A stretch of DNA of 53,516 bases, from NCBI GenBank assembly GCA_021372785.1, contig JAJFTT010000027.1:1-53516 (forward strand). Direction: 5' to 3'. Made by a program: the position numbers and the translations under genes. Positions 18,098-26,688 of this stretch are shown here, in pieces (position 1 is the stretch's first letter; every line of letters starts with the position of its first letter). Origin of the DNA: Negativicutes bacterium (lineage in GTDB: Bacteria > Bacillota > JAAYKD01). The notes below the pieces were generated by a model. The model saw only the letters and a list, made by a program, of their open reading frames with translations. It was not told where the DNA came from and did not search any database.

Positions 18098-20560
18098 ATG
18101 GATGAGTTTATTCACGGTAAAATAGTGCCGGTAGATCTTGCCGAAGAAATGAAAAAATCCTATATTGAATACTCCATGAGCGTTATTGTCAGTCGGGCTC
18201 TGCCGGATGTACGTGACGGTTTAAAACCGGTGCACCGCCGGCTGCTCTATGCCATGTATGAGGGGGATTTAACTTATGATAAACCGTACCGCAAATCTGC
18301 CAGACCGGTTGCGGATACGATGGGTAAATATCATCCCCATGGCGACGTAGCGATTTATGATACGCTGGTTCGTTTGGCGCAAGACTTTAACTTACGTTAT
18401 CCCTTTATCGACGGTCACGGCAATTTCGGCTCGGTCGACGGTGATCCTGCGGCAGCCATGCGTTATACGGAAGCGCGGATGAGTAAAATCGCCAGTGAAA
18501 TGCTGCGCGATATCGATAAAGATACGGTTGATTTTGTACCGAACTACGATTCCAGCCAAACGGAACCGTCTATTTTACCCAGCCGCTTCCCCAATCTTTT
18601 GGTCAACGGTACTTCCGGCATTGCGGTTGGCATGGCGACGAATATTCCGCCGCATAATCTGACCGAAGTGATCGACGGCGCCCTGGCGCTTTTGACAAAT
18701 CCGGAGATGAGCATTGCCGAATTAACGAAATATATCAAAGGTCCTGATTTCCCCACCGCCGGAATCATTATGGGCAGAGCCGGAATCGACGGCGCTTATC
18801 AAACCGGCCGCGGTATCGTGATCATGCGTGCCCGCAGCCGTTTTGAGCGCATGAATAACGGCAAGACACGGATTATCGTCAGTGAGATCCCTTATCTTGT
18901 CAATAAAGCCCGCCTGATGGAGAAAATTGCCAGTTTAGTCCGCGACCGCAAGATTGACGGCATCACCGATTTGCGCGATGAATCCGATCGGGAAGGCATG
19001 CGGATTGTAATGGAGCTGCGCAAAGACGTCAAACCGGATGTGATCCTGAATCAATTGTATGCTCACACGCAGCTGCAGGAGAGTTTTGGCATCATTATGT
19101 TGGCGTTAGTCAACAATGAGCCGCGCGTTCTCAACTTAAAACAGGTGCTTGAATATTACCTGGAACATCAGAAAGAAGTCATTACCCGTCGCACGAGTTT
19201 TGAACTGCGCAAAGCCAAAGACCGTGCTCATATTTTAGAAGGCTTGCGGATCGCCGCGCAAAACATCGAGCAGGTAATTCGGGTGATCCGTTCCTCCAAA
19301 GATGACAGTGAAGCAAAACCGCGCTTAATGGAAACCTTCGGATTTTCCGATAAACAGGCTACCGCGGTGCTCGATATGCGCTTGCGCCGCTTAACCAATC
19401 TCGAATTGGATCGCCTGGAAGCGGAATACAAAGAAGTGATGGCGGAAATCATCCGTTTGGAAGCGATTTTAGCCGACGCCGAGAAATTAAAGGCGGTCAT
19501 TCGCAGCGAAATGACTGCCATTCGCGATGAATTTGGCGATGACCGCCGTACGGAAATTGTGCCGGATGACGGGGAACTGAATATTGAAGACATGATCGCG
19601 GAAGAAGAAGTAGTGGTGACCCTGACGCATCAGGGTTATGTCAAACGCCTGCCGTCAACAACCTATCGCAGTCAGCGCCGCGGCGGCAAGGGAATTACCG
19701 CCATGGGTACCAAAGAAGAAGATTTTGTAGAGAATCTGTTTATAACTTCTACCCATCACAATCTGCTCTTCTTTACCAACAAAGGCAAAGTATACCAGAG
19801 CAAAGTCTATGATGTTCCGGAAGCCAGCCGTCAGGCAAGAGGTACGAATCTGATCAATCTGCTGAATATCGATAACGATGAGAAGATCACTGCCGTCCTG
19901 GCCGTGAAAGAATTCAGCAATGAGAAAAATTTGTTCTTCTGCACAAAATCCGGAGTTGTCAAGCAAACCGGTCTGGATCAATTCCTCAATATTCGCAAAG
20001 GCGGCATTCAAGCCATTACCCTGAAGAAAGACGATGACCTGGTCGGGGTCAAATTTGCCTCTGAAAAAGATCATATCGTGATTGCGACCAAAGAAGGCAA
20101 TGTGATCCGCTTTGCCGCTGCCGATGTGCGCAATATGGGTCGCGTGGCTGCCGGCATCAGAGGAATCACCTTAAGTGCAGGCGATGAAGTCATTTCTTTG
20201 GAAGTAGCCAACGACGATGCGGATTTATTGGTCATCACGGCCAATGGTTTCGGCAAGCGGACGCAATTGCGGGAATATCGCTGCCAGGGCCGGGGCGGCA
20301 AAGGCGTGATGCTGATGCGCCGCACCGAAAAAACCGGTGAAATTGCCGGCGTGCGCATGGTGCGCGAAGGGGATGACGTGATGGTGATTACGATTAACGG
20401 CATCATCATCCGGACTTCCGTCTCCGGGATCTCGCAAATGAGCCGTACCACCCAAGGTGTGACCATTATGAAGATGGACGAAGGCGATATGGTCATCGGT
20501 CTTGCCAAAGTGATCGGCGCCAAAGAGGAAACCCTGGACGAAGAGATAGAAAAAGAATAA
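18098..20560 (+). CDS. gyrA: DNA gyrase subunit A
   Basis: DNA-cleaving subunit of gyrase, 820 residues. The N-terminal winged-helix/tower domain contains the catalytic tyrosine in AAMRYTEARM, and the C-terminal half has repeated GyrA beta-propeller blades with the GyrA-box-like QRRGGKGI at about residue 528. Residue 84 (Ser83 in E. coli numbering) is Val in HPHGDVAIYD, while the neighbouring acidic Asp88 is kept. The start ATG has GAAAGGGG upstream. The acidic C-terminal tail EETLDEEIEKE is usual. Confidence 0.97.
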   Translation: MDEFIHGKIVPVDLAEEMKKSYIEYSMSVIVSRALPDVRDGLKPVHRRLLYAMYEGDLTYDKPYRKSARPVADTMGKYHPHGDVAIYDTLVRLAQDFNLRYPFIDGHGNFGSVDGDPAAAMRYTEARMSKIASEMLRDIDKDTVDFVPNYDSSQTEPSILPSRFPNLLVNGTSGIAVGMATNIPPHNLTEVIDGALALLTNPEMSIAELTKYIKGPDFPTAGIIMGRAGIDGAYQTGRGIVIMRARSRFERMNNGKTRIIVSEIPYLVNKARLMEKIASLVRDRKIDGITDLRDESDREGMRIVMELRKDVKPDVILNQLYAHTQLQESFGIIMLALVNNEPRVLNLKQVLEYYLEHQKEVITRRTSFELRKAKDRAHILEGLRIAAQNIEQVIRVIRSSKDDSEAKPRLMETFGFSDKQATAVLDMRLRRLTNLELDRLEAEYKEVMAEIIRLEAILADAEKLKAVIRSEMTAIRDEFGDDRRTEIVPDDGELNIEDMIAEEEVVVTLTHQGYVKRLPSTTYRSQRRGGKGITAMGTKEEDFVENLFITSTHHNLLFFTNKGKVYQSKVYDVPEASRQARGTNLINLLNIDNDEKITAVLAVKEFSNEKNLFFCTKSGVVKQTGLDQFLNIRKGGIQAITLKKDDDLVGVKFASEKDHIVIATKEGNVIRFAAADVRNMGRVAAGIRGITLSAGDEVISLEVANDDADLLVITANGFGKRTQLREYRCQGRGGKGVMLMRRTEKTGEIAGVRMVREGDDVMVITINGIIIRTSVSGISQMSRTTQGVTIMKMDEGDMVIGLAKVIGAKEETLDEEIEKE

Positions 20561-20568
20561 ACCAGCGG

Positions 20569-20616
20569 AAATCCTCCTCAAAAACCGGTATTGACCTGTT
20601 TTTAAGGAGGATTTTA
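20569..20616 (+). terminator. Intrinsic terminator of gyrBA
   Basis: AAATCCTCCT (20569-20578) pairs with AGGAGGATTT (20605-20614), with extra CAAAAAC/GTTTTT pairing inside, followed by TTATTTC. Confidence 0.7.
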
Positions 20617-20877
20617 TTTCTGCTTTTTACTGCCGGTTTTGAAAAACAGCCGCGTGGTTCAAGCCGCGTCGCCGGCTATTTTCTTTGCAGAGAGAAAAGG
20701 AAAGAAAATGAGCGGTGCAAATCGTGTAAGAAGGGCCGCAGACTTGAGATCAATTTGCTTTACAGTCGGTAAACGGGAAGGTCAGTGCATGGGAAGCCGC
20801 TGCCGCACGAGAAATGAGCGGCAGGACTTTTTCGGGAAGCTCAAAAAAACAATAGTGTAGAGCAATTCAGCTCATTG

Positions 20878-20922
20878 CCCGGCAAGTGCCAGGCAGCGTC
20901 AATGCTGTCCCCTGGTGCCGGG
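20878..20922. repeat. Imperfect inverted repeat in the gyrA-SWIM gap
   Basis: CCCGGCA (20878-20884) pairs with TGCCGGG (20916-20922), and CCAGG (20889-20893) with CCTGG (20911-20915), with a 4-base AGTG bulge on one side and a small AGC/GCT inner stem. Elsewhere in this 580-base gap (20617-21196) I see a CTGCCGC/GCGGCAG hairpin before a T-run (20800-20830), an ATGAAAAGGA/TCCTTTTCAT hairpin (21124-21153) and no convincing gene. Confidence 0.5.
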
Positions 20923-21196
20923 AACAGGCCGATTCGATGCAAATCAGCCGCACAGGGCAGTGTTATGAGGAAGCCAGTATCGTAATAGAAACTACTGAGA
21001 CAGCGGATCAACAGAACATGCGGAAAAGTTTTTTGATCAGCGATTGCAATAAAATACGCTCATTTCGAAAATCAGCGCAGCAGTGGAAATAGCGGAGTAA
21101 AAAAAGCAGAGGCTGGTGTTAGCATGAAAAGGAACGGTTTGCATCCTTTTCATCTCTATTTGTGCCTTGTGCACTGTGAAAGGAATGGATTTTAAA

Positions 21197-22915
21197 ATGA
21201 AACTGAACAATCTGGAAAATTATATTGACCAAAAGATACTTGCCAGAGGGCTGGCGTATTTCAAGGAAAATCGTGTCCTGTCAATTGAAGCAATCGGCGA
21301 CAACGAATACGAGGCTAAGGTTGAGGGGACTGAATTGTATACGGTTGCGGTCACACTGGACGAAGAGGATCATATTATCGACAGCGTATGCACTTGCCCG
21401 TATGACATGGGAGAATACTGCAAGCACCAGGTGGCTGTGTTTTTCGGGCTGCGGGAGATGAAAGGTGACTCAGGCCGGCAGAGCGGCGATTCCGGCACAC
21501 AGCCGCCGGCGGTTATCACAAAACCGCTGATCGAAAAGCAGGATCAACCCCCGGCTATTCGGGAAATCCTGGCGGGGAGACAGAAAGAGGAACTGATTGA
21601 TTTTTTGCTGAAGATCGCCTCTGCGCATGAAGAAATCAGGCGGCAGATTGAGTTTGATTTTTTCAATGGCAGTGAAATAGAGGAGATTAAGCAATCCATC
21701 AGGCTCATTCGCACCTATATTGATCAATATGCCGACTGTCACGGGGATGTGAGTTATGAAAATGTTTATCAGGCAAGTGAGGGCGCCGGATTAGTCCTGG
21801 AGAAAGCCCGTGCAAACCTGCAGAAAAGGAAAAACCTGCAGGCGGTTCAACTGGCGCTGTGTGTGATTCACGAAATGCTGTCACTGATCCAGTCGGCAGA
21901 CGATTCCGATGGAGTGATCAGCGGTGAAATTGAAGAATCCTTAGCGTTTATCGAGGAAGTAATCGAAATCGGAGAACTGAATCAAAGCGATCAGCAGAGC
22001 ATTTTCGAGCTGCTGGCTGAGGAAACAATCAGCAGCCGGTATCGGGATTGGACAGGTTGGCAGCTGAGTTATCTTGAATGCTGTTCGAAACTGGCGGACA
22101 CACAGGTTTTGCGGGATGAGTGCGACAGGCTTTTTACATTGACGATTGCTGACAAAGATGAGAATTCATGGAGCGGCAGTTATTTTATCGAAAGAGTCAA
22201 ATTAATCAGATACAACACAATCAAAAGGAATGAAGGTCCGGACCAAGCCCGGGAATTCATTGAAGAGAATTTAAAGTATACCAGTTTTAGAGTAATGGCG
22301 ATTGAAAACGCGATGCAGGAACAAGATTATGCCAAGGCAGAAAAGCTGGCGCTTGCAGGAGAAGATCTCGATCAAAACAGCAGCGGTTTGGTGAAACGCT
22401 GGAAAGAGTACCGTTACGCGATGTACAAAGAAACCGGTAATCTGGAAAAACAGCGTGCCATCGCAAGGGAGTTTATTTTTGACGGCAATTATGAATATTA
22501 CAGGGAGCTAAAGAGAACCTATTGTGCAAACGAATGGCTTTCCGTTTATCCGCAAATTATTTTGCAGTTGGAAGAGCAAAAAAAGACACATTATGCGGTA
22601 TACTCACAGATCCTTATTGAAGAGGCGGAGAAACAGAAGCTTTTGCAGTATCTACAGGAATCTCCGTCAGAGATTGAGAGTTTCTATCAATACCTTTTAC
22701 CGGAATTCCAAGATGCAGTATATACAATATTCCTGCGGCATATCGAGCAAACCGCCGCAAAGTCGAGCGATAGAAAAGCTTATCAGCATGTATGCTCAAT
22801 TATCGGCAGTCTGAAAAGAGCGGGCGGGGATAAACAAGCGCTGGCAAACAAACAGGAATTGCTGCTCAGATATCAAAAGAAACCCGCATTCAGGGATGAA
22901 TTATCAAAAATATGA
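21197..22915 (+). CDS. SWIM zinc-finger protein of unknown function
   Basis: The 572-residue protein has an N-terminal SWIM zinc finger with ligands Cys65, Cys67, Cys75 and His77 (CTCPYDMGEYCKH). SWIM domains bind zinc and may contact DNA or protein. The remaining roughly 490 residues look entirely helical, with repeats resembling helical-repeat scaffolds (many Leu, Glu, Lys, Arg), and carry no ATPase or nuclease motif. The start is set at 21197, where the AAAGGA lies 12 bases upstream; the ATG at 21185 is one base after it. A weak family parallel is the uncharacterised SWIM proteins of Bacillota, some found next to SNF2 helicases; none is next to it here. Function unknown. Confidence 0.75.
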   Translation: MKLNNLENYIDQKILARGLAYFKENRVLSIEAIGDNEYEAKVEGTELYTVAVTLDEEDHIIDSVCTCPYDMGEYCKHQVAVFFGLREMKGDSGRQSGDSGTQPPAVITKPLIEKQDQPPAIREILAGRQKEELIDFLLKIASAHEEIRRQIEFDFFNGSEIEEIKQSIRLIRTYIDQYADCHGDVSYENVYQASEGAGLVLEKARANLQKRKNLQAVQLALCVIHEMLSLIQSADDSDGVISGEIEESLAFIEEVIEIGELNQSDQQSIFELLAEETISSRYRDWTGWQLSYLECCSKLADTQVLRDECDRLFTLTIADKDENSWSGSYFIERVKLIRYNTIKRNEGPDQAREFIEENLKYTSFRVMAIENAMQEQDYAKAEKLALAGEDLDQNSSGLVKRWKEYRYAMYKETGNLEKQRAIAREFIFDGNYEYYRELKRTYCANEWLSVYPQIILQLEEQKKTHYAVYSQILIEEAEKQKLLQYLQESPSEIESFYQYLLPEFQDAVYTIFLRHIEQTAAKSSDRKAYQHVCSIIGSLKRAGGDKQALANKQELLLRYQKKPAFRDELSKI

Positions 22916-23159
22916 ATTCGTGTTGATGCCGCAGCATTTTGATCAGCCTTTCGGTTGTCTTGGGAGCCGGGCTTGTTTTGGGTGACTGTTTTTGGTTTGC
23001 CGCCATCATGGCAGCCGCTGCAGTTTAAAAGTAGGTTAGCAGCGAAACGTGATGTTTACTGTGCGCTTCACATCGTATCTTTGATGAAATAACCAACAGG
23101 CAAACTCTATTGTTGAATGCCGGTCGATACGGCTGCTATGCGGAAAAGGAGTTTCAGCC

Positions 23160-23939
23160 ATGACGGAAAAACGAGAAAACTATACAAAAATCAATGCAAA
23201 AACCTGGGATCATTGGGCGGAAAACAGCAATATCTGGACGGTTCCCATCACGCATGAGGAGTTTTTAAAGGCAAAATCTGGTGAGTGGGGTGTTTATCTG
23301 ACGCCCTGCAAAACGGTACCGCAGGATTGGTTTGGTCAATTGAACGGTGCGAAGCTGCTGGGTCTTGCCAGCGGCGGCGGTCAGCAAATGCCGATTTTTG
23401 CAAGTCTGGGCGCCGAGTGTACGTTGTTTGATTATTCCGACCGGCAGTTGGCGGCAGATGCGCTGTTTGCCCAACGGGAAGGGTATGCGCTGCGCATCAT
23501 CAAAGGGGATATGAGTCGGCCGCTGCCGTTTGCCGACTGCAGCTTTGATCTGGTTTTCCATCCGGTTTCCAACTGCTATATCGAAGAAGTAGTTCCGCTC
23601 TGGCACGAATGCTTTCGTATCCTCAAAAGCGGCGGCGTTCTGTTGGCCGGGATGGATAATGGCGTAAATTTCCTGTTTGAAGATGACAGCCAATTACCCC
23701 TGACGGTAACGCATCAATTACCCTACAACCCTCTGCAGATGATCGAAGAGGATTACGAGCGCAGTCTGCGAAACTGGAACGGCGTCCAGTTCAGCCATTC
23801 TCTGGAAGAACAGATCGGCGGTCAGCTGCAGGCAGGATTCCGGCTCACCCATCTCTATGAAGACCGCGATCGGCAGGGACAGGGTTTGATCCGGGAGTTT
23901 ATGCCGCAGTATCTTGCCACACGAGCCATCAAGCCGTAA
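23160..23939 (+). CDS. Class I SAM-dependent methyltransferase
   Basis: The 259-residue protein has the SAM-binding motif LLGLASGGGQQMPIFASLGA (about residues 63-82), the acidic motif II LFDYSDRQ and motif LPFADCSFDLVFHPVSNCY typical of the UbiE/Methyltransf_11 group. The substrate cannot be predicted. AAGGAG precedes the ATG with good spacing. The 244-base gap before it (22916-23159) shows no clear gene; a short frame there encodes a hydrophobic stretch ending AAIMAAAAV that could be an old membrane-protein remnant. Confidence 0.85.
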   Translation: MTEKRENYTKINAKTWDHWAENSNIWTVPITHEEFLKAKSGEWGVYLTPCKTVPQDWFGQLNGAKLLGLASGGGQQMPIFASLGAECTLFDYSDRQLAADALFAQREGYALRIIKGDMSRPLPFADCSFDLVFHPVSNCYIEEVVPLWHECFRILKSGGVLLAGMDNGVNFLFEDDSQLPLTVTHQLPYNPLQMIEEDYERSLRNWNGVQFSHSLEEQIGGQLQAGFRLTHLYEDRDRQGQGLIREFMPQYLATRAIKP

Positions 23940-23964
23940 GGAGTTAAATGGCAATCACACGGGG

Positions 23965-24018
23965 GGAGTACCAACAGCAGGCAAGGCAGGAATGGCTGGG
24001 GGTGCTCCTTTTTTTTTA
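23965..24018 (+). terminator. Intrinsic terminator after the methyltransferase gene
   Basis: GGAGTACC (23965-23972) pairs with GGTGCTCC (24001-24008, one wobble) and is followed directly by nine Ts. Confidence 0.75.
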
Positions 24019-24028
24019 AAAAATTCGC

Positions 24029-24086
24029 TTGACAATCGTTCTCTACAAATGTAGAATAAACACAAGTAAGTGTTCTACAAACGTAG
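24029..24086 (+). promoter_or_regulatory. Promoter with two BlaI-type operators
   Basis: TTGACA (24029-24034), 17-base spacer, TAGAAT (24052-24057). Two BlaI/MecI-like dyads with the TACAnnnGTA pattern are present: TACAAATGTA (24044-24053), covering the spacer and -10, and CTACAAACGTAG (24075-24086), about 31 bases downstream. Both fit the family's CTACA/TGTAG half-sites and point to autorepression by the next gene. Confidence 0.8.
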
Positions 24087-24110
24087 ATAAAAATGGAGAG
24101 GGGGATTCTT

Positions 24111-24482
24111 TTGAGAAAATTATCAGAGAGCGAATTGGAAATTATGTTGGCCATTTGGAGTGCGCCGGAGGCAGTCAAATCCTCGTTTGTGGCGGAGCGT
24201 ATGAAGGAAAAAGGCTGGGCCAAAACAACTGTTTTGAATTTCCTGGCCCGTCTGGTGGAGAAGGGATTTCTGGCTTGCGATTGCCAGGGAAAAAGTAATC
24301 TTTATACTCCTTTGGTCAAAGAAGAGGAGTATCTCAAGTTGGAAAACAAAAGATTTTTGGGCATGTTTTATCAAAATTCCGTTAAGAATCTGGTCGCAGG
24401 CTTATACCAGAATCAAGAAATCAGCAGTCAGGATCTGGAGGAACTGAAAAAGTTTTTAGCCGAGAAGTCGAAAGAGGTGTAA
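24111..24482 (+). CDS. BlaI/MecI-family transcriptional repressor
   Basis: Winged-helix repressor cleaved when its partner sensor protease is activated. The frame from TTG at 24111 gives 123 residues, MRKLSESELEIMLAIW onward, the standard BlaI N-terminus; GAGAGGGGGA lies 6-8 bases upstream. An in-frame ATG at 24093 would add six residues that overlap the ribosome binding site. The recognition helix KTTVLNFLARLVEKG and the C-terminal dimerisation helices with SQDLEELKKFLAE are typical. It overlaps nothing and precedes the BlaR1-like sensor by 4 bases. The true inducer is unknown, since no beta-lactamase gene is in the window. Confidence 0.9.
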   Translation: MRKLSESELEIMLAIWSAPEAVKSSFVAERMKEKGWAKTTVLNFLARLVEKGFLACDCQGKSNLYTPLVKEEEYLKLENKRFLGMFYQNSVKNLVAGLYQNQEISSQDLEELKKFLAEKSKEV

Positions 24483-24486
24483 CGCG

Positions 24487-26607
24487 ATGATCGAAAGCAT
24501 TTTTGCGAATTTGATCGAGATCACAGTGGCCGTTTCTATTGTGATTGCATTTTTACTCTTACTGTCTCGTTTTTGGGATCGGAATTATACGGTGAAATGG
24601 CGCTATTGGCTCTGGCTGGCTTTGGCGATTCGTTTGCTGATCCCACTGAACCTGACGCTGCCCGACCCCCCTCTGCAGCTTGCTGCCCCTGAATTCTCCA
24701 TGCCCATGACTGCAGCCAATACTCCGGTAGTAGTGGCGAATACGGAAAGCGGCCAAGCAAAGCAGCAACAAACGACAACTGCTGCCACAGAAGCCGCAGT
24801 GAAACCTTCGGCGCATCCGTTGGCTTTCTTAACCAAGCTGTCTTCGCAGCAGCTGCTGATCCTGTGCTGGCTGGCCGGCAGTGTAATTTTCTTGAGCTGG
24901 CAATTGTTCTCCTATTATTCTTATCGTAAAAGTTTGAGACCTTGGTGTCTGGAAATCAAAAATCCGGAGATTCTGCGGATTTATCAGAGCGTATGCAATG
25001 AACTGGCCATCAAAACAGCGATACCGCTCTTATCCTGTAAGAGAATCACCAGTCCCGTGGTAATCGGCTTTTGGCGGCCGCTGCTTTTGCTGCCGGATTG
25101 CGGGTTGCCAGAAGTGCAGACGGAGATGGTTCTGCGTCATGAACTGATTCATGTCAAACGCCGCGATATTCTTTATAAAGCATTGCTTTTATTGGTCAGA
25201 GCGGTGCATTGGTTTAATCCTTTCGTCCATCTGATGGCGCTGGAAGCCAATAAAGACATTGAATTGTCCTGTGACGCCAGTGTGGTGGCAAATCGGGATC
25301 TCATTTACCGTAAAAAATACAGCGAAACGCTCCTGGCTGCAGCACAAAGAGGCAGTAGTGCGAAAGCAGAATTTTCTACGAATTTTGGCGGAGGAAAGCA
25401 AATGCTGAAGCAAAGATTAACCAATCTTTTTGATTTTCGTTACAAGAGCAAAGGAATTCCGGCGCTGATCCTGCTGATTATGCTGCTTGGTGTAGTCGGT
25501 GTCTGTATCAGCTGCACACCGAATGCGGCCGCTTTACGCTATGAAAGCAGAGTACTCGGATTTACGCTCACCTTTCCCAGAGAGTGGTCTGATCGGTATC
25601 TCATTCAGGAGGAAGAGAATGGCATTGCCGTTTACAGTAAAAAGGTTTATCAGCAATACCAAGGCATGGGCCGGCTCTTTACCCTCAGCAGAACTGTGGG
25701 AGAGTTGATTACAGAGGCAGATGTAGAGCAGGAGCCTGTTCGGATGCAGATTGCGCTGCAGGGCAACGGTTATACTTATCTCACCCGTATGCCGTCGGAT
25801 CTGCAGTGCCCACCGGATGAGCAAGCACTCGTTACCGAGTATGAAGCCTTGTCTGCCAAGGTAAGTCAGGTGGGTGCCTGGATGGCTTTGTTGGGTAATC
25901 AAAGACCCGAAGCGGAGAATGAGGGGTATCAGGTAGTGGGAACCAGCTATTTCACCCTGGAGATACCCGAGAGTTGGCAATTGCAGAGGGTGGAGGAAAT
26001 GCCTCAGAATTGGCAGCTGCTGGACGCACAGGCAAAAAACATCGGTACTGTCCGGCAGGTGCTGTATCAGACAGAGGGACCGGTTGATTCGACCTTTCTT
26101 GAGGCAGATTTACTGCAGCAAGACAATTACCGTGAGTTTAAAATTACATTGACCCGAAATGATGAGAATCAGAAGATCCTGACAAAAATGAAAGACAGCT
26201 TTGTTTTTACCGGTGGACCTTTTAACGTCTTGGATTTACAGTATAATGCGCTGCAATATCTGGCACGGGATGGGCAGAAAAGTTTCGGCAAAATCGTCGG
26301 TCTTATCCAAGAGAATGGCAAAGCAACAGCCGTCCAGGTAAATGTCATGGAATTTTTGATTGATGAAACAGCGCCAAATGGCTATCAAATCCGCGATTTG
26401 CAGCGGAGCGAGACCTACTCTCTCGAATTTGGCGTTCCTATCGTTCCGCTTGTGGCGCCAAATTACAACACATACGGCACGTATGAGCTGCCTATTCTGG
26501 ATCAGAGCTTTGTTGAGAAGTATACAAATTACAAAGATTACTACTATGATTTTATTCTGGCCAGTGACGGGCAGTTGAAAATCATCCTGGCTCATTACGT
26601 ACCATAA
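24487..26607 (+). CDS. BlaR1-like M56 membrane metalloprotease with unusual C-terminal sensor region
   Basis: The 706-residue integral membrane sensor has hydrophobic segments near residues 10-30, 38-55, 115-140 and 320-345, and a cytoplasmic zinc-protease motif HELIHVKRRD (His218, Glu219, His222) with a second conserved region VHWFNPFVH and EANKDIELSCDASV, all typical of M56 peptidases. Classic BlaR1 ends in a penicillin-binding domain; here the extracytoplasmic part (about 350-706) has no S-x-x-K/K-T-G set. It instead contains two similar segments, GFTLTFPREWSDRY and SYFTLEIPESWQLQ, which look like a repeated beta-rich fold. The ligand is therefore unlikely to be a beta-lactam bound covalently. 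GAGGTG precedes the ATG; it follows the repressor by 4 bases as an operon. Confidence 0.85.
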   Translation: MIESIFANLIEITVAVSIVIAFLLLLSRFWDRNYTVKWRYWLWLALAIRLLIPLNLTLPDPPLQLAAPEFSMPMTAANTPVVVANTESGQAKQQQTTTAATEAAVKPSAHPLAFLTKLSSQQLLILCWLAGSVIFLSWQLFSYYSYRKSLRPWCLEIKNPEILRIYQSVCNELAIKTAIPLLSCKRITSPVVIGFWRPLLLLPDCGLPEVQTEMVLRHELIHVKRRDILYKALLLLVRAVHWFNPFVHLMALEANKDIELSCDASVVANRDLIYRKKYSETLLAAAQRGSSAKAEFSTNFGGGKQMLKQRLTNLFDFRYKSKGIPALILLIMLLGVVGVCISCTPNAAALRYESRVLGFTLTFPREWSDRYLIQEEENGIAVYSKKVYQQYQGMGRLFTLSRTVGELITEADVEQEPVRMQIALQGNGYTYLTRMPSDLQCPPDEQALVTEYEALSAKVSQVGAWMALLGNQRPEAENEGYQVVGTSYFTLEIPESWQLQRVEEMPQNWQLLDAQAKNIGTVRQVLYQTEGPVDSTFLEADLLQQDNYREFKITLTRNDENQKILTKMKDSFVFTGGPFNVLDLQYNALQYLARDGQKSFGKIVGLIQENGKATAVQVNVMEFLIDETAPNGYQIRDLQRSETYSLEFGVPIVPLVAPNYNTYGTYELPILDQSFVEKYTNYKDYYYDFILASDGQLKIILAHYVP

Positions 26608-26638
26608 TTTACAGAAAAGAGCTGCCGCAAAGATAGAC

Positions 26639-26667
26639 TTGCATTTTCAGCATCTTCCTGCTAAATT
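26639..26667 (+). promoter_or_regulatory. Possible promoter for the NIF3-like gene
   Basis: TTGCAT (26639-26644), 17-base spacer, TAAATT (26662-26667), 22 bases before the start codon. Confidence 0.4.
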
Positions 26668-26688
26668 GATGGCAAAGAGGTGTTTTGT

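Noticed and set aside
18098-20560. Topoisomerase IV subunit ParC instead of GyrA
   Set aside because: Position next to gyrB at the origin, QRRGGKGI GyrA-box-like motif and length point to GyrA.
20690-20830. Cobalamin-riboswitch-like sequence (GCGGTGCAAATC followed by GGGCCGCAGACT)
   Set aside because: The core only partly fits, the closing B12-box pairing is missing and the next gene, 370 bases away, is unrelated to cobalamin.
26680-26688. GTG at 26680 as the start of the NIF3-like gene
   Set aside because: It lies within the ribosome binding site that serves the ATG at 26689.
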